A stretch of DNA of 64,000 nucleotides, from contig OZ020519.1 in the NCBI GenBank assembly GCA_963971425.1, forward strand, positions 6,526,028 to 6,590,027, given 5' to 3'. This DNA comes from Bryoerythrophyllum caledonicum (Eukaryota > Streptophyta > Bryopsida > Pottiales > Pottiaceae). The translations under genes and the position numbers were made by a program. Under the pieces are notes generated by a model, which searched no databases, was not told where the DNA came from, and saw nothing but the letters and a program-made list of their open reading frames with translations. This document shows, one piece after another, positions 23,302 to 32,214 of this stretch. Numbering within the stretch: the first letter of the stretch is position 1; each line of letters starts with the position of its first letter.

Positions 23302-24971
23302 AGTTTGCCAATTGTCTCCCTTTGGTGAGCTGTGTGTTCTCCCACGAACATATTCTCCACAGCCTCCTCCAAATCCTTCGTTTGGTGGGCCAGTTCCTTA
23401 CTTCGATTCCAATCCTTCACTCCATGAAGAGGATCCTCAGTCTTGGGTGTCGCGAAAAGGTTCGCGGAGCTCCACATATTCGATGGGTGACGTGCCAAGC
23501 CCTTCTCGCCCCCAACCACTTTGCCTGTCACCTTGACAGAGACAAATGGTTCTCCGGCCACCCGCAACTCATAAGACCCCATGTAACCAGTAAAACTAGA
23601 AGCCAACCGCTTCTGTTCTGCTACTAGCAACGAAACGATCCACGTCAAGCAATTTAAGTCCATCGCTTGCCGAAGTAAAAATCGCCGTTGTTGCTCTGAG
23701 ATCGCGGGCGCATCAGTAGTGCCCGTGGAAAATCCCATGGCTCTCTCCCGTTCATCCGCATTAGGCTCCACCATCTCTTGAGACAAGGAATTCCACACAA
23801 GACCCGGGCTGTTATCCTTAAAGGCATACGACCGAGCAAAACTAACCAACGTGGGTAGTGCCCTATGTGGTTCTCCTTTGCGGTTGACGACCGCCAAAGG
23901 TGCTTGGTCGTCATGATAAACGCGCCGCGGTGCCCTGTGCGGATCCAAAATATCACTCACATAGACATCCGGCCGTTTAATTCGACCCACAGCGGACTGT
24001 AACAATTCTTGAGGTGCTAAATTCGTCCACCACAATCGCGGGCGATGTGCTCGCGATCCCACTGCAGCTGCATCCAACAACACGGGCATACCCAGAGTCT
24101 GGTGTATGCGGTGCATGCCCTCCAATGTCCTCGACCTCGAGCTACTCATCACTGGTACGTTCTCCACAATGTAACCTGGTGGTCGCTTCTGAGAGGTTTG
24201 AAGCAAAGACAATACGCGAATCATATCATGAAACCGTGAAGAACGAGTGTCTTTCAACCCGTTTTGATGTCCAGCCATTGACAATCCTTGACATGGCCAT
24301 CCCGCGATGACAAGGTCCACATGGCCAGCACGGTGAATATCCTCTGCTGAAAGCAAAGCAATATCCCCAACAAGGGTAGAAAAGGAAGTCTTGATGGCAC
24401 TAGTGGCCAATAAGTTTGGGAATTGGGTCCTCAATCGCCGTGAATGCCGCTTAGCCATGTGCCTTGCTGCCTCATCAACATCTACGTAGATGTAGCGTTT
24501 GACCTTCATCCCTGCTTGCAGCACTGCCGCCAAGCCACTTCCAATCCCGCCGAACAACTCCAACAACACAATACCATCCTCTGGTACCTTCCACTGAATG
24601 GTAGAAGTGTCTAGACGTGGGCCCAAGTCTTGGTCCACTCGAGAATCATCTTTCGGTTGTGGGAGTATCGAATGCTGCCAAGCATCTTCAATGACCTGTG
24701 CCGCATCCCTCTGAAGTTGAGTCGTGGTCCTCCACGCTACTTCTATGCCAAGTTGATACGTCTTTATATCTCCACCACTTGTGTCACCCACTTGGGCATC
24801 CATCTCGTGAAGTGTAGGAGTATCCATCGAGAAAGTATCACAACCCTTGTGAAACCATGATGGTCTCACATCCATACCTCCTAAGAAGGCAAACACGTAT
24901 GCAAGATTGCCAGTCAGAACTCGAATAAAACGAGCTGGCAGCTGGGCCTTCCGCCCATCTCCTCTTGCCAT
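23190..24971 (-). CDS. Retrotransposon-encoded C5-cytosine DNA methyltransferase
   Basis: Would transfer a methyl group from S-adenosylmethionine to cytosine C5 in DNA. The 593-residue frame has the canonical motifs in order: I at 138-146 (ELFGGIGSG), IV with catalytic Cys227 (GWPCQGLS), VI at 269-272 (VENV), VIII at 306-312 (SRAHRPR), IX at 370-374 (RALPT) and a motif X-like helix near 429-445. The spacing between IV and VIII and the phrase AHRPRLWWTNL resemble DNMT3-type enzymes more than DNMT1 or CMT. No chromodomain or BAH domain is visible. The domain spans about 24572-23622 and has no internal stop. It lies between protease and reverse transcriptase in the same orientation, so it is part of the polyprotein. 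The frame changes at both edges (near 24960 and 23300), so the given start is only the limit of the open frame. Confidence 0.87.
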   Translation of the reverse strand: MARGDGRKAQLPARFIRVLTGNLAYVFAFLGGMDVRPSWFHKGCDTFSMDTPTLHEMDAQVGDTSGGDIKTYQLGIEVAWRTTTQLQRDAAQVIEDAWQHSILPQPKDDSRVDQDLGPRLDTSTIQWKVPEDGIVLLELFGGIGSGLAAVLQAGMKVKRYIYVDVDEAARHMAKRHSRRLRTQFPNLLATSAIKTSFSTLVGDIALLSAEDIHRAGHVDLVIAGWPCQGLSMAGHQNGLKDTRSSRFHDMIRVLSLLQTSQKRPPGYIVENVPVMSSSRSRTLEGMHRIHQTLGMPVLLDAAAVGSRAHRPRLWWTNLAPQELLQSAVGRIKRPDVYVSDILDPHRAPRRVYHDDQAPLAVVNRKGEPHRALPTLVSFARSYAFKDNSPGLVWNSLSQEMVEPNADERERAMGFSTGTTDAPAISEQQRRFLLRQAMDLNCLTWIVSLLVAEQKRLASSFTGYMGSYELRVAGEPFVSVKVTGKVVGGEKGLARHPSNMWSSANLFATPKTEDPLHGVKDWNRSKELAHQTKDLEEAVENMFVGEHTAHQRETIGKLCQLEGLGSLVEVVGEESPSHGIQGRRILLQRNRRRR

Positions 24972-25139
24972 CCTGGTCTATAACTTGCGGTTTCCTCCCA
25001 GAAATCCAAGGTGAACCACATGGGGTATAGCACCACCGAGCCCACCAAGACATCGTATGACTTGGCCTCCGTTACTATAGCTTTCACCTTCATAAAGCTT
25101 GCATCCTCGACATCATCTTCGTTGAGTCTTAAAATCAAC

Positions 25140-25310
25140 TCCGCCTTCGTGATGCCGAAGCATGCTCCGTACCCCCCATGGAAGTGCTAATTGTCCATGG
25201 ACACTTCTCCAAAGTGTCCCCAGTCAAACCCAACTCCTCACGGGCAGATGCTCCCAGCATCAATGGTTGAGCTCCTAAATCCAAAAGCACTCGTCGAGCC
25301 ACAAATACCC
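25140..25310 (-). pseudogene. Gypsy aspartic protease (frame-shifted)
   Basis: Would cleave the polyprotein. In the frame one base back from gag, the minus strand reads ARRVLLDLGAQPLMLGAS, a retropepsin core with DLGA in place of the usual DSGA or DTGA, followed by LGLTGDTL. The frame is entered at a run of seven G at the gag end (see findings). It changes again at a six-G run near 25175, after which YGACFGITKAELIL and then SYDVLVGSVVLYP continue towards the methyltransferase. Confidence 0.7.
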
Positions 25311-27323
25311 CCCCTTGGGCCCAACAAGTTGGAAAATCCCCTGAGAGTTGTCAACCACCACCACACCAGGTGTAATGGATGACCTCTCGATTGCAGGTCT
25401 GGCGGCCATGGTCTTGACATGCATGGCTGCTGAAAGCAGTCCCTCCACGTTGTCCTCTTGACTCTTATCCACCTCTCCTCCAACCACTTCCGTCTTCGAC
25501 GCATTGACGCCCGTGGAGTCACTCGACTCACACATTTGAGCCGCCACCCTGAAGACCGCTGCTGCATTGAAGCCCTCTTGTGACATCAATTTAGCAGAAA
25601 ATAGTGAAGCCTCACAAACCATATTTGCCGTTTCTCTCACCACCATACTAGATGGCTCTACAATCCCAACGCTAGGGCGAGTTGTTGGCACCGCTCGACG
25701 CGTTGGAGGCACCATGGAAGATGTTGGCACCATCTCCTCCAACGTGAAAGACTCTGGCAATCGAGCTTGCCGGTTGTCCTTCCCATGTTGAGGATCGAAG
25801 GTTGGACTTGCTCCACGTGGACCCTCCTTGGTCACCGGTGTTTGACTCCGCGTAAGGGCATAAGCCTCCCGTGAGCCCGCCGTAATAGCAAGTGCCATGC
25901 CACTTAACATATAGTCCCCGAATTCATCATCATCGGGCCTAAACCCGCCCCCAGCATAAAAATTAGGAGTGACTTGGGGCTTTTCACTCGCTGAAGCAGC
26001 ATTTGTGCTCATGGCCGCCATCTTGGCTTCCAACTCTGCGAATTTGGCCTTCCAACCTTTCTTGTCTCCTCCCGAAGACTTGGACTCCTTCTCCTTGTTG
26101 CTTGCCTTGATTCCCTTGCCTCCAGAAGGCTTCAACTCGGGGTGAAGCTTCCAACACTTAGCCTCGGAATGCCCCTTGGCACCACAACCAGAGCAATAGC
26201 TACCGGTTTGAGGGGTAGAGGACTGGTCTTCCTTGCAATCCTTCCTCAAATGCCCCGGTTTGCCACAACTAAAGCATAATGCTTCAGTGTCGGTGGCATA
26301 GGAGGGAACCGAAGCCTTGGCCACCTTGACCTTTTCAGGAATCTTCTCTTCACGTTTGAGAAATCCCATGGCTGCTTTCTCCTCCAATAAATTGATCTCA
26401 ATTCTCTCGGACGTCTCGAACACAAATCTCAAAGTCGGTGGCTCACCCAATCGCAATGCTTCATTGCAAACTAATGTTTTCAGCTCCTTCTCTAAGATGC
26501 TGTACCAGTGCTGCACCGCTTGCTGCTCCGTGACTCCGTGAGTAGCAGAAATCAGTCTCCGCAATCTCGCATGAACTTCTCGCAAGGATTCATCTCCTCC
26601 TCGCGCAAAAGACCTCAATGCCTTCATCTTATCCGCCCGTTGACCTTGATAGTCTCGACGGATCTGTGTGAAGAATACGGCCGTAGGGTTTAATGGAGGT
26701 GGAATAGCCACCGTTTCCATCGGTTGGCTCAAGTCCTCGGCACTACTCGTGCCCTCTTCCTGCTTCCCCTTTCCCACACGTGAAGGAACACTCGGCGCTC
26801 CGCCGAATACATCCGCATAATTCGGTGCATAGAAATCCCTCCATGCCAATATCTCCGTGAGGTGAGCCGCCTCGAACTCCCCATAAACCGCTAACAGAGC
26901 TCCCTCTAGACATCCAAATAACGCCCTCCACACCATGTAAGGGTTGAAGTTGGGGTTGCGAGACTTCTGGAGTTCACACCACATGGTGAACTCCCTCTTG
27001 AAGTCATCCGCTTCGATAGTGCCCGTGGCACCCGAAAACCGTCGCACCCTCCGTTCTCCTCCTCCTCCATACGGTGAAGCCATCTCCTCCCAATCAAAAA
27101 TTGATTGCAAAGGCTTTCTTGGTGGGGAACGTACACTACGTGCCAAAGATTCTACCACAAACTCACGTTCTTCTACTATCGCTTGAACCGTATCCTCCTC
27201 TTCCTTCGATTCAGTGGTAACTTCCTCCACCACTCGTTCACGAATGCCTACCGCAAATGGGGTGTTTCTCCGAGTGGAACCGGGCCCCTTCCACGTCTCC
27301 AGATTGAGAATTGGTTGGCTCAA
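25275..27323 (-). CDS. Gypsy Gag with two zinc knuckles
   Basis: Structural protein that packages element RNA. The 682-residue frame has a capsid-like helical region (about residues 100-320, with FKREFTMWCELQKS and VFFTQIRRDYQG) and two CCHC knuckles. Knuckle 1 is at 350-363 (CFSCGKPGHLRKDC) and knuckle 2 at 377-390 (CSGCGAKGHSEAKC). A Lys-rich stretch and a long Ser/Thr/Pro-rich tail follow. The frame has no ATG at its start. It continues from the upstream gag frame (27961-27320) by a one-base frame change at 27323, and is best read as the main part of one Gag. It ends at TAG 25275, just past a seven-G run where the protease frame begins. Confidence 0.82.
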   Translation of the reverse strand: MSQPILNLETWKGPGSTRRNTPFAVGIRERVVEEVTTESKEEEDTVQAIVEEREFVVESLARSVRSPPRKPLQSIFDWEEMASPYGGGGERRVRRFSGATGTIEADDFKREFTMWCELQKSRNPNFNPYMVWRALFGCLEGALLAVYGEFEAAHLTEILAWRDFYAPNYADVFGGAPSVPSRVGKGKQEEGTSSAEDLSQPMETVAIPPPLNPTAVFFTQIRRDYQGQRADKMKALRSFARGGDESLREVHARLRRLISATHGVTEQQAVQHWYSILEKELKTLVCNEALRLGEPPTLRFVFETSERIEINLLEEKAAMGFLKREEKIPEKVKVAKASVPSYATDTEALCFSCGKPGHLRKDCKEDQSSTPQTGSYCSGCGAKGHSEAKCWKLHPELKPSGGKGIKASNKEKESKSSGGDKKGWKAKFAELEAKMAAMSTNAASASEKPQVTPNFYAGGGFRPDDDEFGDYMLSGMALAITAGSREAYALTRSQTPVTKEGPRGASPTFDPQHGKDNRQARLPESFTLEEMVPTSSMVPPTRRAVPTTRPSVGIVEPSSMVVRETANMVCEASLFSAKLMSQEGFNAAAVFRVAAQMCESSDSTGVNASKTEVVGGEVDKSQEDNVEGLLSAAMHVKTMAARPAIERSSITPGVVVVDNSQGIFQLVGPKGGYLWLDECFWI

Positions 27324-27961
27324 TCAAAGAAGCGCCATGCTTCATGAGTGCCCTTCTTCTCCGGAGCGTAGATAGTGGGTGGTACTTCCCAATCGAGTAG
27401 CTCCAAGGTGAGTGTGTCCCACACACTGCTGGCCCGCTCTCGCCACGTACCCACTTCCCACTGCCATGTAGTATGAAACACGAAGCCTTCACTCTCAAAC
27501 TCGGTGAAGATGAGGGAGAACGTGGGCAATTGGTTCCCTCGGCGGAAATCCACCACCTCCACGGTGTACCTTGACCCAACGTTCTTTAGGACAACGGCCT
27601 TCTCTCCAACCACAAGATCCACGGCTTCAACTTGGCCTCGTGCACGACAAAGAGGAGCTCGAACACCCTCTTTGGCCCGAAGCGCTCGAACTTTGCGCAC
27701 CCCACCAAGTGAAGTCCAATACTTCACGGACTCTTCGCTTAGCACCTTCGTGCCTGGCTTTCGCAAGTCTTGAGTCCCGGTTCGAGACTTGGCTATGGGA
27801 GATAACTCAAAATCCCTACCACTAGAGCTTGCCTGGGAAGATGAAGATTGAACTTGCAAATCTTGGAGGCAAGTAATCAATTGACTAAGGGTCTCGGTGC
27901 TAATTTCTACCGTGGATGCACTAGATTCTTTTGATTCCTTCTTCTTTCCTCCACTATCCAT
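27320..27961 (-). CDS. N-terminal part of gypsy Gag
   Basis: Starts at ATG 27961 (MDSGGKKK) and runs to TGA at 27320. It has a charged, Ser-rich N-terminus, a possible coiled coil (STETLSQLITCLQDLQVQSSS), and a compact region with GEKAVVLKNVGSRYTVEVVDF. No known domain is recognised. Its last residues overlap the next frame exactly. A single missing T in the GATTGAG context would join them, so I read the break as an indel rather than a separate protein. Confidence 0.6.
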   Translation of the reverse strand: MDSGGKKKESKESSASTVEISTETLSQLITCLQDLQVQSSSSQASSSGRDFELSPIAKSRTGTQDLRKPGTKVLSEESVKYWTSLGGVRKVRALRAKEGVRAPLCRARGQVEAVDLVVGEKAVVLKNVGSRYTVEVVDFRRGNQLPTFSLIFTEFESEGFVFHTTWQWEVGTWRERASSVWDTLTLELLDWEVPPTIYAPEKKGTHEAWRFFD

Positions 27962-27979
27962 GTCCCATATGCTCAATGC

Positions 27980-30736
27980 AACCCACTCTTTTTACGTGGT
28001 TGTATTAAGTGGGCTCACAATGGATGTTAGGGGAATGCTAGATTAGGGGAATGCTCGAATTTCACTTCTTGTTCACTATCATATGCCACACTTAGCTCAC
28101 GTGATGCAACACATCAACGGTGTGCACAACAATTTGATGAGAACAACCCAAATTCTAGCCATACATGATCCCCACAATCCAAATTCCTAGCCGAAGTACA
28201 AGAGGAAAGCGACAATGTCACTCACCATCCCATTCCTCTACTAGTCACTCCCCAAAGGTGGCAAGGCGCAAGAAAAAGGTGACTATGGCACCCAATATCC
28301 CACAACTCTTCCAATCACTCTCACAAGCAAATTGGCAAGGATAAGAAGTGGGCAACAATGGTACCCACTATCCCACACCTTCACCTCTTACAAGAATGAC
28401 GAAGAGCAAGAAGAAGGTGACTATGGCACCCGCTCTCCCGCACTTTCACCACTTACTAACAAGATGCAACATACAAACTTGTCACTCCCCCAAGCAACCG
28501 ACTACCCCCTCCCAACGCGGGTCCGGATACGTTACCTTGTTGAAATAGTCCTGGGCCTCCGAATAGCTACCACTAGCTACTCCTAAAGGAAACCCTAATT
28601 TTAATCTATGCCTTATAATGCCTCGTGCAAGAGGCTGGCCTTTCTCTAGAACCAAATAAATTCTAGGCTAACACCCTAAAATTCTAAGTGATCAAAATCA
28701 CTAGAAACGGGCAGCTCTTGCACTAGCATGTACACAAAACTAACATGCGCTCAAGCATGTATCATTCCCACATGGAGACAATTGCACTATGCAATTCTAA
28801 CAAACTTTGGGCAGCGCTTCCACGTTACCAAGAGCACCAAAATTTCACCAGGAGACGAAAACACGCTATTTTACAAGCTTCTGATTCAACAAGTTGCACC
28901 ACAAAATGGACGAGAATAACGAGATAGCAAAACAGCCATTTCACATACTGTGCACTTTGAATCATTCTTCAAAAGAGCCTCATTCTTGTCCACAATACTC
29001 CAATACCACGCTCGCTGGCTGCAAAGTGACATGAACTCAGTGTCGAGCACACTTTTCCTGGTTTCATGTGCTCCAAGAGCATTTGAACAATCTGGTCACC
29101 AGATTGCTTCACCGAGATCGAGCAGATTCTGAGCTCCGATACTCAAATGGTCACATCACCAGGATCAACCGGCCAATAGCCCTCGCGTATAACGGGAGTG
29201 CAGACGTGTTCTCTCTGAAATGCTGAGGATCAATACTGCCCAAGACCAACTCTCCTCCAAAGTTGAACCTGCTTGACAGAGTCGTTGAGGACGAGCGCGC
29301 ACAACGCGCACGGTACCTGCCCAAGCGTGGCCTTCAGTGACGCGGGGCTCGTGCTGGTCCTGACGCTTGCCTTACAAAGCAGCAGCCCTGACAAATCAGA
29401 TCATACAAGTTGACGCAGACTCTTCACAGCCCTCAACCCTTGATCTGCACACTCCTGCTCTCTTGCGGATCTGCGCGCTTCTACACTCTGAGTGTGATCC
29501 GAAGCTGGAACCCTTGTGTAGATTCCCGCCGAAATTCGCTCACTCCCAGCGATCAACTTCAGCGCTCTCCTTCACCAACACCTACGCCGTCACCAACGCC
29601 GGCAGCTTCTTGTTGCCTTCTGCGTCCCCAAACTTGGTGTCGCGCAACTCTCCGTACGAGGAGAGCGATCCGAAGCAAACCCTAGTGCTCCAAACCCTGA
29701 ACGATCCTGAGTTTTCTCAAACCTGGTACTCTTAATGTACCACGTATAAGTGCACGCTTCTGTGAGCACCAGCACTCCCCGTGATCTCATACAATCCCAC
29801 GAACAGCCCGAACGCATTCCATGGGAATGTAGTCGGCGCAAACAGACAGTGACCGGGCAGTATCTTCTCCTTGCTGGCGCGAGCTCGAGCACAACCTCCG
29901 CCAGTTGCCTCGTGCAGCTGTCCAACCAGATTGGAAGAACTCCACAAAGCAGAAAATGGATCGTGAAGGTCTGCACACAGCCTGAACCAACTCCTGTACA
30001 GACTAAACCTACTCCCGGATCGCCGTCGCCGCTACCTCTCGCACCGCGGCCCCTGCCTTTCCCAGAACCGCCGCCAAACTTCCAACAGAGTCAAACTCTC
30101 GCAGGTTATCACCACACGACCTCCCACTTTAGTTAACTCCTGTCCTGAAGGTACCGCAGCTTCACAATGATCGGAAGAGCCGACATCGAAGGATCAACAA
30201 GCAACGTCGCTATGAACGCTTGGCTGGCACAAGCCAGTTATCTTCGTGATGTCCTCGAAGACGGCCTCCGTGAACTTCCCCGACCTCGCCGTCACGTAGT
30301 CCAGCAGCTTCTGCACGAACAGGCTTTGCCGTTCCAACGTCGGCACGTCCTAGAACGACGGCAGCGCCTCAAAGCTACCGTTCGCCACCTTCCCCTCAAA
30401 CATACATAAACCCGAACCAAGGTGAGGAAATCCTCACGAGCTGCTGCAGCTTCAAGAGCTTTCATTTGAAGAACAAAAGCGTGCCTCCGAACCCGTCTCG
30501 TACATTCAAGTATCGAATTAGCACTGGCGATGCAACGTCGCACAATGCTCCAACAGTGTTCGTTGCACTTTCTTCAAAGGGTACACTTGCAAGGGCGGCG
30601 AAACTTGTTGAAGTGGGGTCTATTGCCTAGGACTCCACCTTGATTGCTTCACTCCAGCACCACGTCCACAGAACCCCAGTAGATGTACTATAATGTTGTG
30701 GTTACACCCATTTCCACAACATGATCTTTCTCAAGT
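27980..30736 (-). other. Long 5' leader of the gypsy element, partly GC-rich
   Basis: 2.7 kb between the 5' LTR core and gag. 28200-28460 carries three to four imperfect tandem units of about 80 bases (GGTGACTATGGCACCC followed by TCCCAC). 29100-30560 is GC-richer and gene-like on the minus strand. One minus frame near 30410-30205 reads VANGSFEALPSF, a stop, then DVPTLERQSLFVQKLL and KFTEAVFEDITK, which looks like real protein of an unknown family and may be captured host coding sequence. The primer-binding site was not identified. Confidence 0.45.
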
Positions 30737-31101
30737 AACAAATAAGTGATAAACACTCACAATCACAATAAGTCAAGTCCATGCCACTCTTCAAGAGTGA
30801 AAACATGATATGGATGAGGCTAACGATGTGCAACACGCACACACCTTCACCTCATCACGTGGGAGACTCAACTTGAGAAAGATGAGTCTACCTCAACCAC
30901 ACGTGGAGGTCACCCGGGTTCCAAGTCTCGAGATGAGGTGTCGAAAGACACCACCGTTGCCCTAGCCGCCACGCAGCACTAAACCTAACCCTAATCTCCC
31001 ATTAGCGCTAAGTCTTGGGCTCTCCGGTAACTCCACAACTCTCTAGATGGTTTCTACCCGAATACCATCTATACAAACACCTCCATACGCCGATCCTGAC
31101 A
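30737..31101 (-). repeat. 5' LTR core of the gypsy element (segment L)
   Basis: 365 bases matching 17950-18320 with about 3 percent difference. It begins on the minus strand with TGTCAGGATCGGCG at the target duplication ACTG. The R segment that accompanies the other LTR is absent here. Confidence 0.85.
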
Positions 31102-31107
31102 ACTGCC

Positions 31108-31235
31108 TAGCCGTCCGCACGGGTTTTTTGGCCATAACTCCCTCAGTTTTGGGAGTTTTTAAACGTGTAATATACCATTCAAAGCGTCTTGAAAATGCGC
31201 TTCCAACGGTATATAGTGCGCAGCGGATGGCCGAC
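31108..31235 (+). repeat. Third, partial unit of the 178-bp repeat
   Basis: TAGCCGTCCGCACGGG, TTTTTTGGCCATAACTCCCT, ATTCAAAGCGTCTTGAAAAT and GCGCTTCCAACGGTATATAG match the units at 17371 and 17549. Together they bracket the gypsy insertion. Confidence 0.8.
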
Positions 31236-31715
31236 CGCCGACCGCCATTCGGACAACCAGGCGGACGGCTAACGGCCGACCACCATTCGGACGGCCAAAA
31301 TGCCGACCGCCATTCGGACGGCCGATCGGACGGTCAAAACGCCGACCGCCATTCGGACGGCCGGGCGGATGGCTGCCGGACGGCCAACCCCTGATTGCCA
31401 TTTGGACAGTCGGGCGGACGGCCAACTATCGACCGCCATTCGGACGGCCTAGCGGTCGGCACCGACCGACCACCGAGCGGTCGTGGCGAGCGGACGGTGG
31501 GGCGGACACCACTAACAGACCACCTGGCGGTTGCGACGGGAAGACGGAGGGTGGTCGCATCTGACGGCCGAGTGGTCGGCCGAGGCTGCGGACGGCTATT
31601 TACCCCCGGGTAAATTGACAAAACTCGTTATGTCACCGGACGTCCTGATAGGCCCGAGGACGTCCTTCGTCTTGACGTCCGGACGTGAGCGACGTCGAGC
31701 GTCCTGACAACCCTG
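31209..31715 (-). mobile_element. GC-rich module with CGGACGGCC array and CAGGGTT end (copy 2, inverted)
   Basis: 31230-31600 is an array of CGGACGGCC words with CATTCGGACGG and ACCGACCGCC variants. It is followed by TTTACCCCCGGGTAAA, ACGTCC words and an end reading GCGTCCTGACAACCCTG (reverse complement CAGGGTTGTCAGGACGC). The order mirrors 12213-12665. The frames in the array are GC artefacts. Confidence 0.45.
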
Positions 31716-32214
31716 CTCCCTACTCACACCTATTCTCCCAACTCTTTCACCCACACACAAAATTTTCCTCGCACCTATTTTCTTTCTCTCTTCCAAACCC
31801 TAGCCGCCTACAACTTGTCTCCCTCACACCTCCCACAACTTCCCTCTCCTCCCTCACACCTTCCCCGCCCTCACAAACCCCTCTCTCCCACACCTTCATT
31901 ATTTCTCTCCTCCAAACCCTACCCTCTCACACTCACAGCCTCCCTCACAACTACTGCCAGGGGTGTGCGCGCGCACACCCCTGGCAGGACTACCCAAATG
32001 TGCAAAGGATTGATATCCTTTATTGATACCCTCAAATTCAAACCCTAATCCAAAACCCTAAACTAATACCTTGGTTGATAACCGGTTATGGTATCCAGAA
32101 ACTCATACCCTGGTGGTGATATCCTCGATATTGATACCCCAAGTACCTTGATCCATAAATGATGTAGAGAATATCTCAACCACACATCGTTAAAAATGCT
32201 TGTTTTAGTGCAAT
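31716..32214. other. No gene; C-rich stretch, palindrome and GATACC-rich sequence
   Basis: 31720-31950 is pyrimidine-rich (CTCACACC, CTCTCC repeats) with open but featureless frames. After the palindrome, 32000-32160 repeats GATACC/GATATC words, a style also seen near 62020-62150. Confidence 0.4.
31954..31987. repeat. Perfect 34-bp palindrome
   Basis: Half-site CTGCCAGGGGTGTGCGC followed directly by its exact reverse complement, with no spacer. It includes alternating GCGCGCGC at the centre. A shorter relative (GTGTGCGCGTGCACAC) lies near 11866. Confidence 0.85.

Larger units (their letters stand above)
17724..31101 (-). mobile_element. Ty3/gypsy retrotransposon encoding a C5-cytosine DNA methyltransferase and a PHD finger
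   Basis: A 13.4-kb minus-strand element. Its minus-strand ends are TGTCAGGATC (at 31101) and GTGCACGACA (at 17724). It is flanked by ACTG at 17720-17723 and 31102-31105, a 4-bp target duplication inside the 178-bp repeat. Coding order is gag (27961-25275), protease (about 25310-25140), DNA methyltransferase (24971-23190), reverse transcriptase and RNase H (23301-20440) and integrase with a terminal PHD finger (20150-18783). The order RT, RNase H, integrase defines Ty3/gypsy. The copy carries five nonsense codons and about six frame changes, plus a nested CACTA element at 21575-22915, so it is not autonomous as read. The 365-bp LTR segments differ by only about 3 percent, so insertion was fairly recent. 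Confidence 0.85.

Noticed and set aside
23190-24971. Reading the methyltransferase as a host gene
   Set aside because: It has no introns, lies between protease and reverse transcriptase in the same strand, and both frame edges continue into retrotransposon sequence.
31047-31621. Frames in the CGGACGGCC array
   Set aside because: Simple repeat translation (RPSDGR-type peptides), not a gene.
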